Positions 1 to 5,939 are shown, counted from the stretch's first letter. The stretch is 9,230 bases of DNA from an uncultured Eubacteriales bacterium (GCA_934446095.1 CAKSDR010000054.1:1-9230); one strand, 5' to 3'. Made by a program: numbers and translations. Notes: generated by a model from the sequence alone, not told the origin.

Positions 1-1
1 C

Positions 2-712
2 AACACAGGTCTTGTAGAAGTTCCTATGGGTACGACCTTGCGTGAAGTTATTGAAGAAATCGGAGGAGGAATTCCGAACGGCAAGAAGTTTAAGGCTGCA
101 CAAACCGGCGGTCCTTCCGGCGGATGCATTCCTGCTTCTCTTATAGATACTCACATAGATTACGATTCTCTCTTGTCCATAGGCTCAATGATGGGTTCAG
201 GCGGACTTATAGTTATGGATGAAAACACATGCATGGTAGATATTGCGCGTTTCTTCCTTGACTTTACCGTTGATGAATCCTGCGGAAAGTGCACTCCCTG
301 CCGTATCGGCACAAGAAGACTTCTTGAAATTCTTGATAAAATAATATCCGGAAAAGGCGAGATGGAAGATATCGATAAACTTGAGGAACTCTGCTATCAG
401 ATTAAAGCTACCGCTTTGTGCGGACTCGGTCAGACAGCTCCAAACCCTGTTCTTTCCACTCTCCGTTACTTCAGGGACGAATATATTGCCCATGTTAAGG
501 ACAAAAAATGTCCTGCAGGCGTCTGCAAGCACTTGTTATCTTTCGAAATTGATCCCGAAAAATGCAAAGGCTGTTCCGCTTGTTCGAGAGTTTGCCCGGC
601 TGGCGCTATTTCCGGCAAAATCAAAGAACCTTTCGTTATCAACAAATCTGCATGTCTTAAATGCGGTGCTTGTGTTGAAAAATGTAAGTTCGGCGCTATT
701 ATTAAGAAATAA
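2..712 (+). CDS. hydB: NAD(P)-linked [FeFe]-hydrogenase flavin/FeS subunit HydB (HndC/NuoF-like), 3' part
   Basis: This is the C-terminal 236 residues of a NuoF-like subunit. The reading frame is open to the left edge (base 2 onward reads NTGLVEVPMGTTLREVI), so the true start is outside the window and the internal ATG at 26 is not a start. Visible in order: an SLBB-like segment with GGPSGGCIP; the NuoF N3-type [4Fe-4S] motif ESCGKCTPCRIGTRR with its fourth Cys in TALCGLGQ; then a C-terminal 2[4Fe-4S] ferredoxin domain with CKGCSACSRVCP and CLKCGACVEKC. The missing upstream part should hold the FMN/NADH-binding fold. In this family the subunit oxidises or reduces NAD(P)H through FMN and passes electrons to the hydrogenase subunit in a soluble cytoplasmic complex. 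hydA follows 17 bases downstream, so they are one operon. The appended ferredoxin domain separates it from plain complex I NuoF. Identity as HydB/HndC is firm; the exact cofactor (NADH or NADPH) cannot be read here. Confidence 0.93.
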   Translation, partial: NTGLVEVPMGTTLREVIEEIGGGIPNGKKFKAAQTGGPSGGCIPASLIDTHIDYDSLLSIGSMMGSGGLIVMDENTCMVDIARFFLDFTVDESCGKCTPCRIGTRRLLEILDKIISGKGEMEDIDKLEELCYQIKATALCGLGQTAPNPVLSTLRYFRDEYIAHVKDKKCPAGVCKHLLSFEIDPEKCKGCSACSRVCPAGAISGKIKEPFVINKSACLKCGACVEKCKFGAIIKK

Positions 713-720
713 GAAGGAGG
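713..720 (+). promoter_or_regulatory. Strong ribosome binding site for hydA
   Basis: GAAGGAGG directly follows the hydB stop codon and contains the full AAGGAGG core at 714-720. Nine bases separate it from the TTG at 730, and no ATG lies nearby in frame. The site therefore fixes TTG as the hydA start. Confidence 0.85.
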
Positions 721-729
721 TATTCTGTT

Positions 730-2490
730 TTGGAAACTGTTAATATAAAAATTAACGGCAGAGATTATACTGTTGACAAAAACGCAACTGTACTTGATGC
801 CTGCCGAGAAGCAAATATCAATATCCCCACTTTATGTTTTATGAAAGATATAAACGCCATCGGCGCATGCCGCCTTTGCCTTGTTGAAATCAAAGGTGCG
901 CGTTCTTTTGCCGCTGCATGCGTTCAGCCTGTAGGCGAAGGCATGGAAATATTTACAAATACCCCTGCAATTCAGAAGGCAAGAAAATTCAATCTTGAAC
1001 TTCTTCTTTCAGATCACGATAAAGATTGCCTTGCGTGCATTAAAAACCAGCATTGCGAACTTCAGAAATATTGTATAGAATACGGAGTTACAGATTCTAA
1101 CCGTTTCGCCGGAAAGATGAACGAATTTGAGGTTGAACAGGCTACTCCCTACATTGTTCGCGACAATAACAAATGTATCCTTTGCCGCCGCTGCGCCGCT
1201 GTATGTAAACATAATCAGGGTGTCGGAATAATAGGTCCTAACGACAGAGGATTTGATTCTCATATCGGCTGCGCTTTTGAAACTACTCTTGATGAAAACC
1301 CGTGTATCGGATGCGGTCAGTGTACAGTTGCCTGCCCTACCGGCGCTCTTCATGAAAAGGACGATACGGACAAGGTATGGGAAGCCCTTGCGGATCCTTC
1401 AAAGCACGTTGCCATCTGCGCTGCTCCTTCAGTAAGAGCAACTCTTGGTGAATGCTTCGGAATGGAACCCGGCACGGACGTTGAGGGAAAAATGGTTGCT
1501 GCTATGAAAAGGCTTGGTTTCGACGGGGTTTACAATATGAACCTCTCTGCAGACCTTACTATAATGGAAGAAGCAACAGAATTTCTTGAAAGATTTACAA
1601 AGGGCGGAAAACTTCCTCTTATGACATCTTGCTCGCCAGGATGGATAAAATTCTGCGAACACTACTATCCTGAATTTATAGACAATCTTTCTTCATGCAA
1701 ATCTCCTCAGCAAATGTTCGGTGCAATATATAAAACTTATTATGCTCAAAAGCATGGAATTGATCATAAGGACATTGTATTTGTTTCTGCAATTCCGTGT
1801 ACCGCAAAGAAATTCGAAGTCAGCCGCGACAATCAGAACGCTGCAGGCGTACCTGATGTTGATGTTGCAATAACAACAAGAGAACTCGGAAGAATGATTG
1901 AAAAATCAGGCATTGATTTTAAATCCCTTCCGGATGAAGAATTTGACGAAGCATTCCAGATAGGCACCGGTGCAGGTGCGATTTTCGGTGCTACGGGCGG
2001 TGTTATGGAAGCAGCGCTCAGAACTGCAGCTTTCAGTCTCGGAGTTAAACTCGACAAACTTGAACTTCCCGAAGTACGCGGAACACAGGGTATCAAAAAG
2101 GCTTCCTATAAACTCGGAAATCACACCATAAATGTTGCCGTAGTAAGCGGAACCGCAAACGCAAGAAAACTTCTTGACGCAATCAAAAACGGCGAAGAAA
2201 AAGACATTCACTTTATCGAAGTAATGGCATGCCCCGGCGGATGCGTAAACGGAGGCGGACAGCCCATTCAGCCGATGCAACTTCGCAACTATACTGACTT
2301 AAAATCTATTCGCGCCAAGGTTTTATATGACGCGGACGCAGGACTTCCTTTGCGTGAATCACATAAGAACCCTCAGGTTCTTGCCCTCTATCAGGATTTT
2401 CTTGAAAATCCCGGAAGCCATAAGGCTCATGAAATTCTTCATACAACTTATGTTGCAAGAGGAAACGCTACGAATAAAAACTTTAACTAA
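730..2490 (+). CDS. hydA: [FeFe]-hydrogenase catalytic subunit HydA (HndD-like)
   Basis: 586 residues, TTG start behind AAGGAGG. It is the H2-evolving/oxidising subunit that would receive electrons from HydB in a soluble NAD(P)-linked, probably electron-bifurcating complex. Domains: plant-type [2Fe-2S] (C36, C47, C50, C64); His-ligated [4Fe-4S] (H96, C100, C103, C109); two ferredoxin-type [4Fe-4S] (C149/152/155/159 and C192/195/198/202); H-cluster domain with L1 TSCSPGW at 299-305, L2 IPCTAKKFE at 355-363 (C357) and L3 EVMACPGGCVNGGGQP at 497-512 (C501, C505). Proton-path residues aligning with C. pasteurianum CpI E279, E282 and S319 are E281, E284 and S321. The length matches HndD of Desulfovibrio (about 585) and lacks the extra C-terminal [2Fe-2S] domain I recall for Thermotoga HydA. 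Variants: L1 has one Cys instead of CC, and L2 begins with Ile instead of the usual Met. It is the last gene of its operon. Confidence 0.96.
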   Translation: METVNIKINGRDYTVDKNATVLDACREANINIPTLCFMKDINAIGACRLCLVEIKGARSFAAACVQPVGEGMEIFTNTPAIQKARKFNLELLLSDHDKDCLACIKNQHCELQKYCIEYGVTDSNRFAGKMNEFEVEQATPYIVRDNNKCILCRRCAAVCKHNQGVGIIGPNDRGFDSHIGCAFETTLDENPCIGCGQCTVACPTGALHEKDDTDKVWEALADPSKHVAICAAPSVRATLGECFGMEPGTDVEGKMVAAMKRLGFDGVYNMNLSADLTIMEEATEFLERFTKGGKLPLMTSCSPGWIKFCEHYYPEFIDNLSSCKSPQQMFGAIYKTYYAQKHGIDHKDIVFVSAIPCTAKKFEVSRDNQNAAGVPDVDVAITTRELGRMIEKSGIDFKSLPDEEFDEAFQIGTGAGAIFGATGGVMEAALRTAAFSLGVKLDKLELPEVRGTQGIKKASYKLGNHTINVAVVSGTANARKLLDAIKNGEEKDIHFIEVMACPGGCVNGGGQPIQPMQLRNYTDLKSIRAKVLYDADAGLPLRESHKNPQVLALYQDFLENPGSHKAHEILHTTYVARGNATNKNFN

Positions 2491-2492
2491 TA

Positions 2493-2531
2493 AAAAAACA
2501 CCGAACATTTTGAAAATGTTCGGTGTTTTTT
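2493..2531. terminator. Bidirectional terminator between hydA and nadE
   Basis: Perfect inverted repeat: 5' arm 2493-2511, single central G at 2512, 3' arm 2513-2531. The realistic core is ACACCGAACAT/ATGTTCGGTGT around a short loop. The + strand ends in a T-run and the 5' arm starts with an A-run, so the - strand transcript also ends in U residues. It begins 2 bases after the hydA stop and lies 10 bases beyond the nadE stop, and so can serve both convergent genes. Confidence 0.92.
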
Positions 2532-2541
2532 GTGCAAAAAT

Positions 2542-3288
2542 TCATTTAAAAAAATCAAACGATTCCATAAGTTCAAGTTTAAATAAATTCAGTTTATGAA
2601 GTCTGTCTATTTTATCTTTTATTTCTTTTTCCGGAACTATATTTTCCCTTATATACTTGTCAAGAGTATCATATGTAAATCCAAGTTTTTCCTCGTCAGA
2701 TTTTCCGCACAAACCGTCAATAGGAGTTTTTTCAATAAATTTTTCCGGAAGTCCAAGGTATCTTCCTATCTGTTTTACTTCGGTAACCGTAAAGTGAGAA
2801 AGCGGGCTTAGATCGCCTACACTGTCACCGTACCTTGTAGAATATCCGACATAATCCTCACTTAAATTGCAGGTATTGACCACACGTCCGTTATTTGACT
2901 GCGAAACCGCGTAAAGGCATGCCATTCTCAATCTTGCAGGAAGATTCATTTTAGTATCAGTTGACACGGCAAATTTTCCGTCAAGTTCGGATAAAACTGA
3001 ATCTACGGCATTTTTAATGTTTACAGTGTAATTTTTTATATTAAGAAAAGAGCAAAGATCTTTTGAATAATCTATATCTTCCTGAATGCCGCACGGCATC
3101 ATAACTCCGATTACCCTCTCTTTTGACAACGCCTTAACGCACAATGCTGCGGTTACGGAACTGTCTTTCCCTCCGGAAATGCCGATTACGGCATTGCATC
3201 CATTTCCGTTCCTCAAAAACCAGTTTTTTATCCATTCGGAACACTGCTCTGCGGCTTCTTTTACATCAAAATTATACAACAAAATCAC
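2542..3288 (-). CDS. nadE: NH3-dependent NAD(+) synthetase
   Basis: 248 residues from the GTG at 3288. It catalyses the last step of NAD synthesis, amidation of nicotinate adenine dinucleotide with ATP. The PP-loop SGGKDSS is at residues 38-44. The conserved segment NLSEDYVGYSTRYGD follows at 141-155, and DGLCGKSDEEKLGFTYDTLD at 191-210 is typical of Firmicute NadE. There is no N-terminal glutaminase domain, so ammonia rather than glutamine is the expected nitrogen donor. The start is uncertain: GTG 3288 has almost no spacing to an SD. GGGTGAT, overlapping it, matches the 3' part of the anti-SD complement and would suit the TTG at 3279 (new N-terminus MYNFDVKE). The gene has its own promoter just upstream, and its terminator is shared with hydA. 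Its convergent position to a NAD-linked hydrogenase is suggestive but may be chance. Confidence 0.93.
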   Translation of the reverse strand: MILLYNFDVKEAAEQCSEWIKNWFLRNGNGCNAVIGISGGKDSSVTAALCVKALSKERVIGVMMPCGIQEDIDYSKDLCSFLNIKNYTVNIKNAVDSVLSELDGKFAVSTDTKMNLPARLRMACLYAVSQSNNGRVVNTCNLSEDYVGYSTRYGDSVGDLSPLSHFTVTEVKQIGRYLGLPEKFIEKTPIDGLCGKSDEEKLGFTYDTLDKYIRENIVPEKEIKDKIDRLHKLNLFKLELMESFDFFK

Positions 3289-3309
3289 CCATCTTATATT
3301 TTTTAATAC

Positions 3310-3338
3310 ATTTTACCATATAATAATAACTTTTTCAA
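3310..3338 (-). promoter_or_regulatory. Sigma-A promoter of nadE
   Basis: On the - strand: -35 TTGAAA (3338-3333), 17-base spacer, -10 TAAAAT (3315-3310). Transcription should start near 3303, giving a leader of only 15 to 25 bases before the nadE start. There is no room for a riboswitch between promoter and gene. Confidence 0.75.
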
Positions 3339-3343
3339 TAAAT

Positions 3344-3542
3344 AATAAAAAATGCAAAGCCAAAATTTTTAAATCTTTATCATCTCAGCGTTTTGCAAAG
3401 CAGGCCCCCCACCATATCGCATGCAAAAAACGCGATTTTATATTTTCGAATCCTCACCTTAGTAAAATCGCAGCTCATGTCCGCTTTTTTTAATTTCACT
3501 TAAAAATTGTAATAGGTTTAAATAAAAATTGCAAAGCCGAAA
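3344..3542. repeat. Imperfect 22-base direct repeat pair in the nadE upstream gap
   Basis: Copies lie at 3344-3365 and 3521-3542, with starts 177 bases apart. They match at 20 of 22 positions (differences at repeat positions 9 and 19); the shared core is TGCAAAGCC preceded by AATAAAAA. The right copy is the 5' arm and loop of the cysteine desulfurase terminator. A further TGCAAAGC lies at 3394-3401. The coordinates give the span from first to second copy. The segment between them is treated separately. Confidence 0.6.
3424..3472 (-). terminator. Possible second hairpin terminator or structured RNA in the gap upstream of nadE
   Basis: A 9-bp perfect stem GCGATTTTA/TAAAATCGC pairs 3432-3440 with 3463-3471 around a 22-base loop. 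Read on the - strand it is followed at once by G and six T (3430-3425), the layout of an intrinsic terminator. It would lie about 50 bases beyond the strong cysteine desulfurase terminator and upstream of the nadE promoter. It could be a back-up terminator, the end of an unrecognised small RNA, or part of a repeated intergenic element. The large loop lowers confidence. Confidence 0.35.
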
Positions 3543-3558
3543 CTTTGCAATTTTTATT
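3521..3558 (-). terminator. Terminator of the DUF3343-cysteine desulfurase unit
   Basis: 16-bp perfect stem AATAAAAATTGCAAAG/CTTTGCAATTTTTATT (3521-3536 with 3543-3558) around a 6-base loop, CCGAAA on the + strand. The stem starts inside the stop codon of the - strand cysteine desulfurase gene, and its 3' side on that strand is a T-rich run. Confidence 0.88.
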
Positions 3559-4705
3559 ATTTATTTATGGAATTTACGGTTTTTAAAAAGAAATTTATTT
3601 CTTTTTCAGTATTTTTATGTCCCAAAGACACCCTTACTCCTCCGCTTTTTCCGCTTCCTATTGACATATGTGCTGTCGGCGCACAGTGAAGACCGCTTCT
3701 CGTACATATACCTTCACGAGAAAGTATTTCCGATACCTCCTCGCACGAAAACCCTTTTTTATTGAAAAGCACAACCGGAGTCTTAATATCGTAATCCCCG
3801 TAAATATTTATTCCCGGTATTTCCCGAAGACCGACTGTAAGATATCTTGCAAGATACAGCGACTGCTCAAAAATTTCTTCAATTCCTTCATTCATAACAT
3901 ATTTTATACCCTCGCACAGTCCGCAAATACCGGGAGTATTCACAGTTCCGGCCTCCAGTCTTTCAGGCAGAACAGTCCCCATTGTGGGCTCAAGCGAATT
4001 TATTCCGTTTCCACCCTGTATAATACTTTCCGGCTCCGTACCCTTTTTGCATACCATAATTCCGGTACCGCAGGGACCGTACAGTCCTTTATGCCCGGCA
4101 AGACACAAAACATCTGCGCCCAAATTTCCAAAATCTATAGGCACAATGCCGCCGGTCTGCGCCCCGTCAAGTATCAACTTTATCTTTCGGCGATTGCATA
4201 TACCGGCAATTTTTTCAACAGGCAGAATTCTGCCGCATACATTTGACGCCATTGTAACTACCGCAGTTCTGGTATCCGGCCTCAGCGCATGAATAAAATT
4301 ATATACAATATCATCGTCATCATCGCTTGAAGCGTCAAACATGTAATAGCGTATATTGCTGTTTTGCATTTTCGTCATCGCATACAGCGGACGTATTACG
4401 GAATTGTGTTCCATATTTGAGATCACAACCGAAGTGTTATTACGAACCAGCCCTTTTATTGCCATATTAAGCGCATAGGTTGTGTTTTGCGTAAAAATAA
4501 CGTTTTCCGGGCTGTTAAATGACAGCAATTTGCATACCTGTTCTCTGCACTCATAAATACCTTTTGCCGCAAGCACAGACAGCACATGTGAACTTCTGCC
4601 CGGGTTTCCGCCGCGTTCCGTCATGGCTTTATTCATTTGTTCTATTACTTTTGCAGGCTTTGGGTAACTCGTTGCGGCATGGTCAAAATATATTAGTTTT
4701 TGCAT
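3557..4705 (-). CDS. Cysteine desulfurase-family PLP enzyme (class V aminotransferase)
   Basis: 382 residues. Family members move sulfur or selenium from cysteine/selenocysteine to an acceptor by way of PLP and a persulfide. The short N-terminus YFDHAATSYPKP is typical of the group. Other motifs: EHNS at 99-102; PLP-binding D180 with Q183 in LDGAQTGG; Schiff-base Lys K206 in AGHKGLYGP; a substrate loop with candidate catalytic Cys C341 in TRSGLHCAPTAH. It resembles the TIGR01977 clade, close to but distinct from IscS/NifS/SufS, whose exact role I recall as unassigned. It starts 2 bases after the DUF3343 gene. I see no SD in front, so translation is probably coupled to that gene, which suggests the small protein is its partner or sulfur/selenium acceptor. 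Odd feature: five consecutive Asp at 128-132. No SufU/IscU scaffold gene is nearby, so a general Fe-S role is not indicated. Selenocysteine lyase activity is an alternative. Confidence 0.85.
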   Translation of the reverse strand: MQKLIYFDHAATSYPKPAKVIEQMNKAMTERGGNPGRSSHVLSVLAAKGIYECREQVCKLLSFNSPENVIFTQNTTYALNMAIKGLVRNNTSVVISNMEHNSVIRPLYAMTKMQNSNIRYYMFDASSDDDDDIVYNFIHALRPDTRTAVVTMASNVCGRILPVEKIAGICNRRKIKLILDGAQTGGIVPIDFGNLGADVLCLAGHKGLYGPCGTGIMVCKKGTEPESIIQGGNGINSLEPTMGTVLPERLEAGTVNTPGICGLCEGIKYVMNEGIEEIFEQSLYLARYLTVGLREIPGINIYGDYDIKTPVVLFNKKGFSCEEVSEILSREGICTRSGLHCAPTAHMSIGSGKSGGVRVSLGHKNTEKEINFFLKTVNSINK

Positions 4706-4707
4706 AT

Positions 4708-4929
4708 TTAATAATCAATTATCTCAATAATTTTTATTTTTTCTCTTCGCAAAATTTCTTTTATTCTGTTGATATTTGCCCTTTCGACCCTAATGCCGTA
4801 ACCACACCCATGCAGCGACTGTTCTTTTTTTAATCTTTCCAATTTTGATCCTATTCCCTCACGTGACAATATTCCCTGGGATTTCAGTGCATATGTCACG
4901 GAACTTAATACCAATATATTGTATTTCAT
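4708..4929 (-). CDS. DUF3343 protein (putative Se/S carrier-like)
   Basis: 73 residues from the ATG at 4929, chosen because AAAGG sits 8 bases upstream and the -10 box at 4963-4968 would start the transcript near 4956, too late for the longer in-frame TTG/ATG choices. The protein is one compact alpha/beta unit. It has the DUF3343 (PF11823) pattern: a first strand ILVLSSVTYALKSQGIL, a central GCGYGIRV motif with the only cysteine at 42, and a C-terminal helix and strand (RIKEILRREKIKIIEI). Pfam describes the family as putative Se/S carrier-like, and members often sit beside selenium or cysteine desulfurase genes. Here the gene lies directly upstream of such an enzyme with a 2-base gap. The single Cys could take up a persulfide or selenide from the partner; that is inference. 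No signal peptide or membrane segment. Confidence 0.85.
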   Translation of the reverse strand: MKYNILVLSSVTYALKSQGILSREGIGSKLERLKKEQSLHGCGYGIRVERANINRIKEILRREKIKIIEIIDY

Positions 4930-4962
4930 AATTACTGCCTTTCGCTTCATGAACAATCATTG

Positions 4963-4968
4963 ATTATA
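4963..4968 (-). promoter_or_regulatory. -10 box of the DUF3343-cysteine desulfurase unit
   Basis: A perfect TATAAT on the - strand, 34 bases before the DUF3343 ATG. No good -35 hexamer is seen at 15 to 19 bases, and there is no TGn extension, so the promoter may be weak, activator-dependent or need flanking A/T tracts. Confidence 0.55.
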
Positions 4969-5034
4969 CCTTAATTTTATTGTCCTTTATTTTTATTGTA
5001 TGCAAGGCAAAAATTTAAGTGCAAAATTTGTCGC

Positions 5035-5081
5035 AAAAAAATGAAAGTTTTTACAAATCGAAAAATTGTAAAAACTTTCAT
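5035..5081 (-). terminator. Terminator of the parvulin gene
   Basis: 16-bp perfect stem (5041-5056 with 5066-5081), 9-base loop, followed on the - strand by six to seven T (5041-5035). It begins 5 bases after the parvulin stop and isolates that gene from the DUF3343 unit. Confidence 0.93.
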
Positions 5082-5086
5082 GAATT

Positions 5087-5833
5087 TTAAAATTTATCTA
5101 CCGGGAAAAGTATTTTTAACTGGTTTATTTTACTTTTATATGCTGCCTGCTGTTTATCGGCATATATTTTTTCACGTATCTGATCTTTTATTTCGGAAAA
5201 GTCAATCTGTTTAGATTCGCTTTTAGAGTTAAGTTTTATCAAATGGTAACCGAACTGCGTTTTTACAGGCCCTTTTATTTCTCCCTCGTTCATTGAAAAG
5301 CAGGCCGAGTCAAATTCAGGCACCATCTGTCCTTTTCCAAAATCGCCAAGGCATCCTCCTTGTTCCTTTGACGGACATTTGCTATACTTTCTTGCTGCGT
5401 CTTCAAAAGAAATTTTCGAAGAATTGATGTCGTCCAAAATACTTTTAGCCTCATCTTCTGTGTCAACCAAAATGTGGCTTGCATTTACGGTTTCGCCGGA
5501 CATAAGTTCAACTTTGTTTTTTTCGTAAAAATCTTTTATTTCTTCCTCCGTAACCGAAATTTTTTCAACGGTTTTTGCAATCGCAAAGTTTGCAAGCAAA
5601 TCTTCTTTCATTTTTTCAAACTGTGCCTTAAACTGCGGGTCATATTCATATAAATTTTTCTGAGCTTCAGCCACAAAAAGTTTATGATTTATAAGTTGTT
5701 CAAGAACAATCTTTTTTCCTTCGGGCGTGTTTAAATTTTGTCCGCGCTGTAAGTATGATGCAACGGCGTTGTCGACATCGCTCTGCATTATCGGCATGCC
5801 GTTTACTTTTGCAAGAATTGTATCGTTGGTCAT
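5087..5833 (-). CDS. Parvulin-type peptidyl-prolyl isomerase, cytoplasmic (PrsA/SurA-like architecture)
   Basis: 248 residues from the ATG at 5833, fixed by AAGGAG 6 bases upstream; the nine extra codons back to a TTG have no such site. An N-terminal SurA/PrsA-like helical chaperone region (about 1-110, VNGMPIMQSDVDNAV and LEQLINHKLFVAEA) precedes one parvulin domain at about 117-201. That domain has ASHILV (H120), YSKCPS (C153), GQMVPEFD (167-175) and KTQFGYHLIKL (H197). The proline cis-trans isomerase pocket looks complete and is close to E. coli PpiC; GGCLG replaces the usual GGDLG. There is no signal peptide, lipobox or membrane helix, unlike PrsA lipoproteins, so it should act in the cytoplasm as a folding helper, though the client is unknown. 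It forms a single-gene unit with its own consensus promoter and strong terminator, which suggests steady high expression. Confidence 0.92.
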   Translation of the reverse strand: MTNDTILAKVNGMPIMQSDVDNAVASYLQRGQNLNTPEGKKIVLEQLINHKLFVAEAQKNLYEYDPQFKAQFEKMKEDLLANFAIAKTVEKISVTEEEIKDFYEKNKVELMSGETVNASHILVDTEDEAKSILDDINSSKISFEDAARKYSKCPSKEQGGCLGDFGKGQMVPEFDSACFSMNEGEIKGPVKTQFGYHLIKLNSKSESKQIDFSEIKDQIREKIYADKQQAAYKSKINQLKILFPVDKF

Positions 5834-5839
5834 GATTTT

Positions 5840-5845
5840 CTCCTT
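5840..5845 (-). promoter_or_regulatory. Ribosome binding site that sets the parvulin gene start
   Basis: AAGGAG on the - strand, 6 bases before the ATG at 5833. It selects this ATG over the upstream in-frame TTG at 5860. Confidence 0.85.
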
Positions 5846-5867
5846 AACATTTTTTCTCAATGCGGTT

Positions 5868-5896
5868 ATTATATCATTTATTTATGCTATTGTCAA
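5868..5896 (-). promoter_or_regulatory. Consensus extended -10 sigma-A promoter of the parvulin gene
   Basis: Perfect TTGACA (5896-5891), 17-base spacer, perfect TATAAT (5873-5868), with TGA directly before the -10 giving an extended -10. The transcript should start near 5861, with a 28-base leader. It is the strongest promoter seen in the window. Confidence 0.92.
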
Positions 5897-5903
5897 TTTA
5901 TGT

Positions 5904-5939
5904 AAAAAACCGGATTTTACATTTCACACTGCAAATCCG
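5904..5939 (-). terminator. Terminator at the end of the metG-tatD-SDR operon
   Basis: On the - strand CGGATTT (5939-5933) pairs with AAATCCG (5917-5911) across a 15-base loop and is followed by G and six T (5909-5904). The 5' arm and loop include the last SDR codons and the stop codon. It sits just upstream of the parvulin promoter. The stem is only 7 bp, so some read-through is possible. Confidence 0.65.

Noticed and set aside
1009..1353. Long open frame on the - strand inside hydA, and similar long frames elsewhere opposite genes
   Set aside because: They lie wholly opposite well-supported coding frames, have no ribosome binding sites and show no recognisable domains.
3382..3410. TPP-riboswitch-like string on the - strand: GGGGGGCC, then GCTGAGAT and GATAA
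   Set aside because: The GCTGAGAT match and the G-rich run before it recall the first arm of the THI element. However, the ACCC partner and the whole pyrophosphate arm (GAACCTGATCTGG) are absent, and the nadE promoter lies downstream of it, so it could not control that transcript.
3441..3460. TTCGAATCC, resembling a tRNA T-loop, on the + strand
   Set aside because: The flanks do not pair as a T-stem, and no acceptor stem, D-arm or anticodon arm can be built around it.
3432..3490. A + strand terminator formed by the 9-bp hairpin and the T7 at 3484-3490
   Set aside because: The T-run is 12 bases beyond the stem, too far for intrinsic termination, and no + strand gene precedes it.
3668..4246. 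192-codon + strand frame opposite the cysteine desulfurase gene
   Set aside because: Its composition (many Cys, Arg and Ser with no domain pattern) is that expected from the complement of a conserved gene; it has no SD or promoter.
4930..4956. Longer start for DUF3343 (TTG 4956 or ATG 4950)
   Set aside because: Neither has an SD, and the predicted transcription start is near 4956. ATG 4929 has AAAGG at good spacing and matches the family N-terminus.
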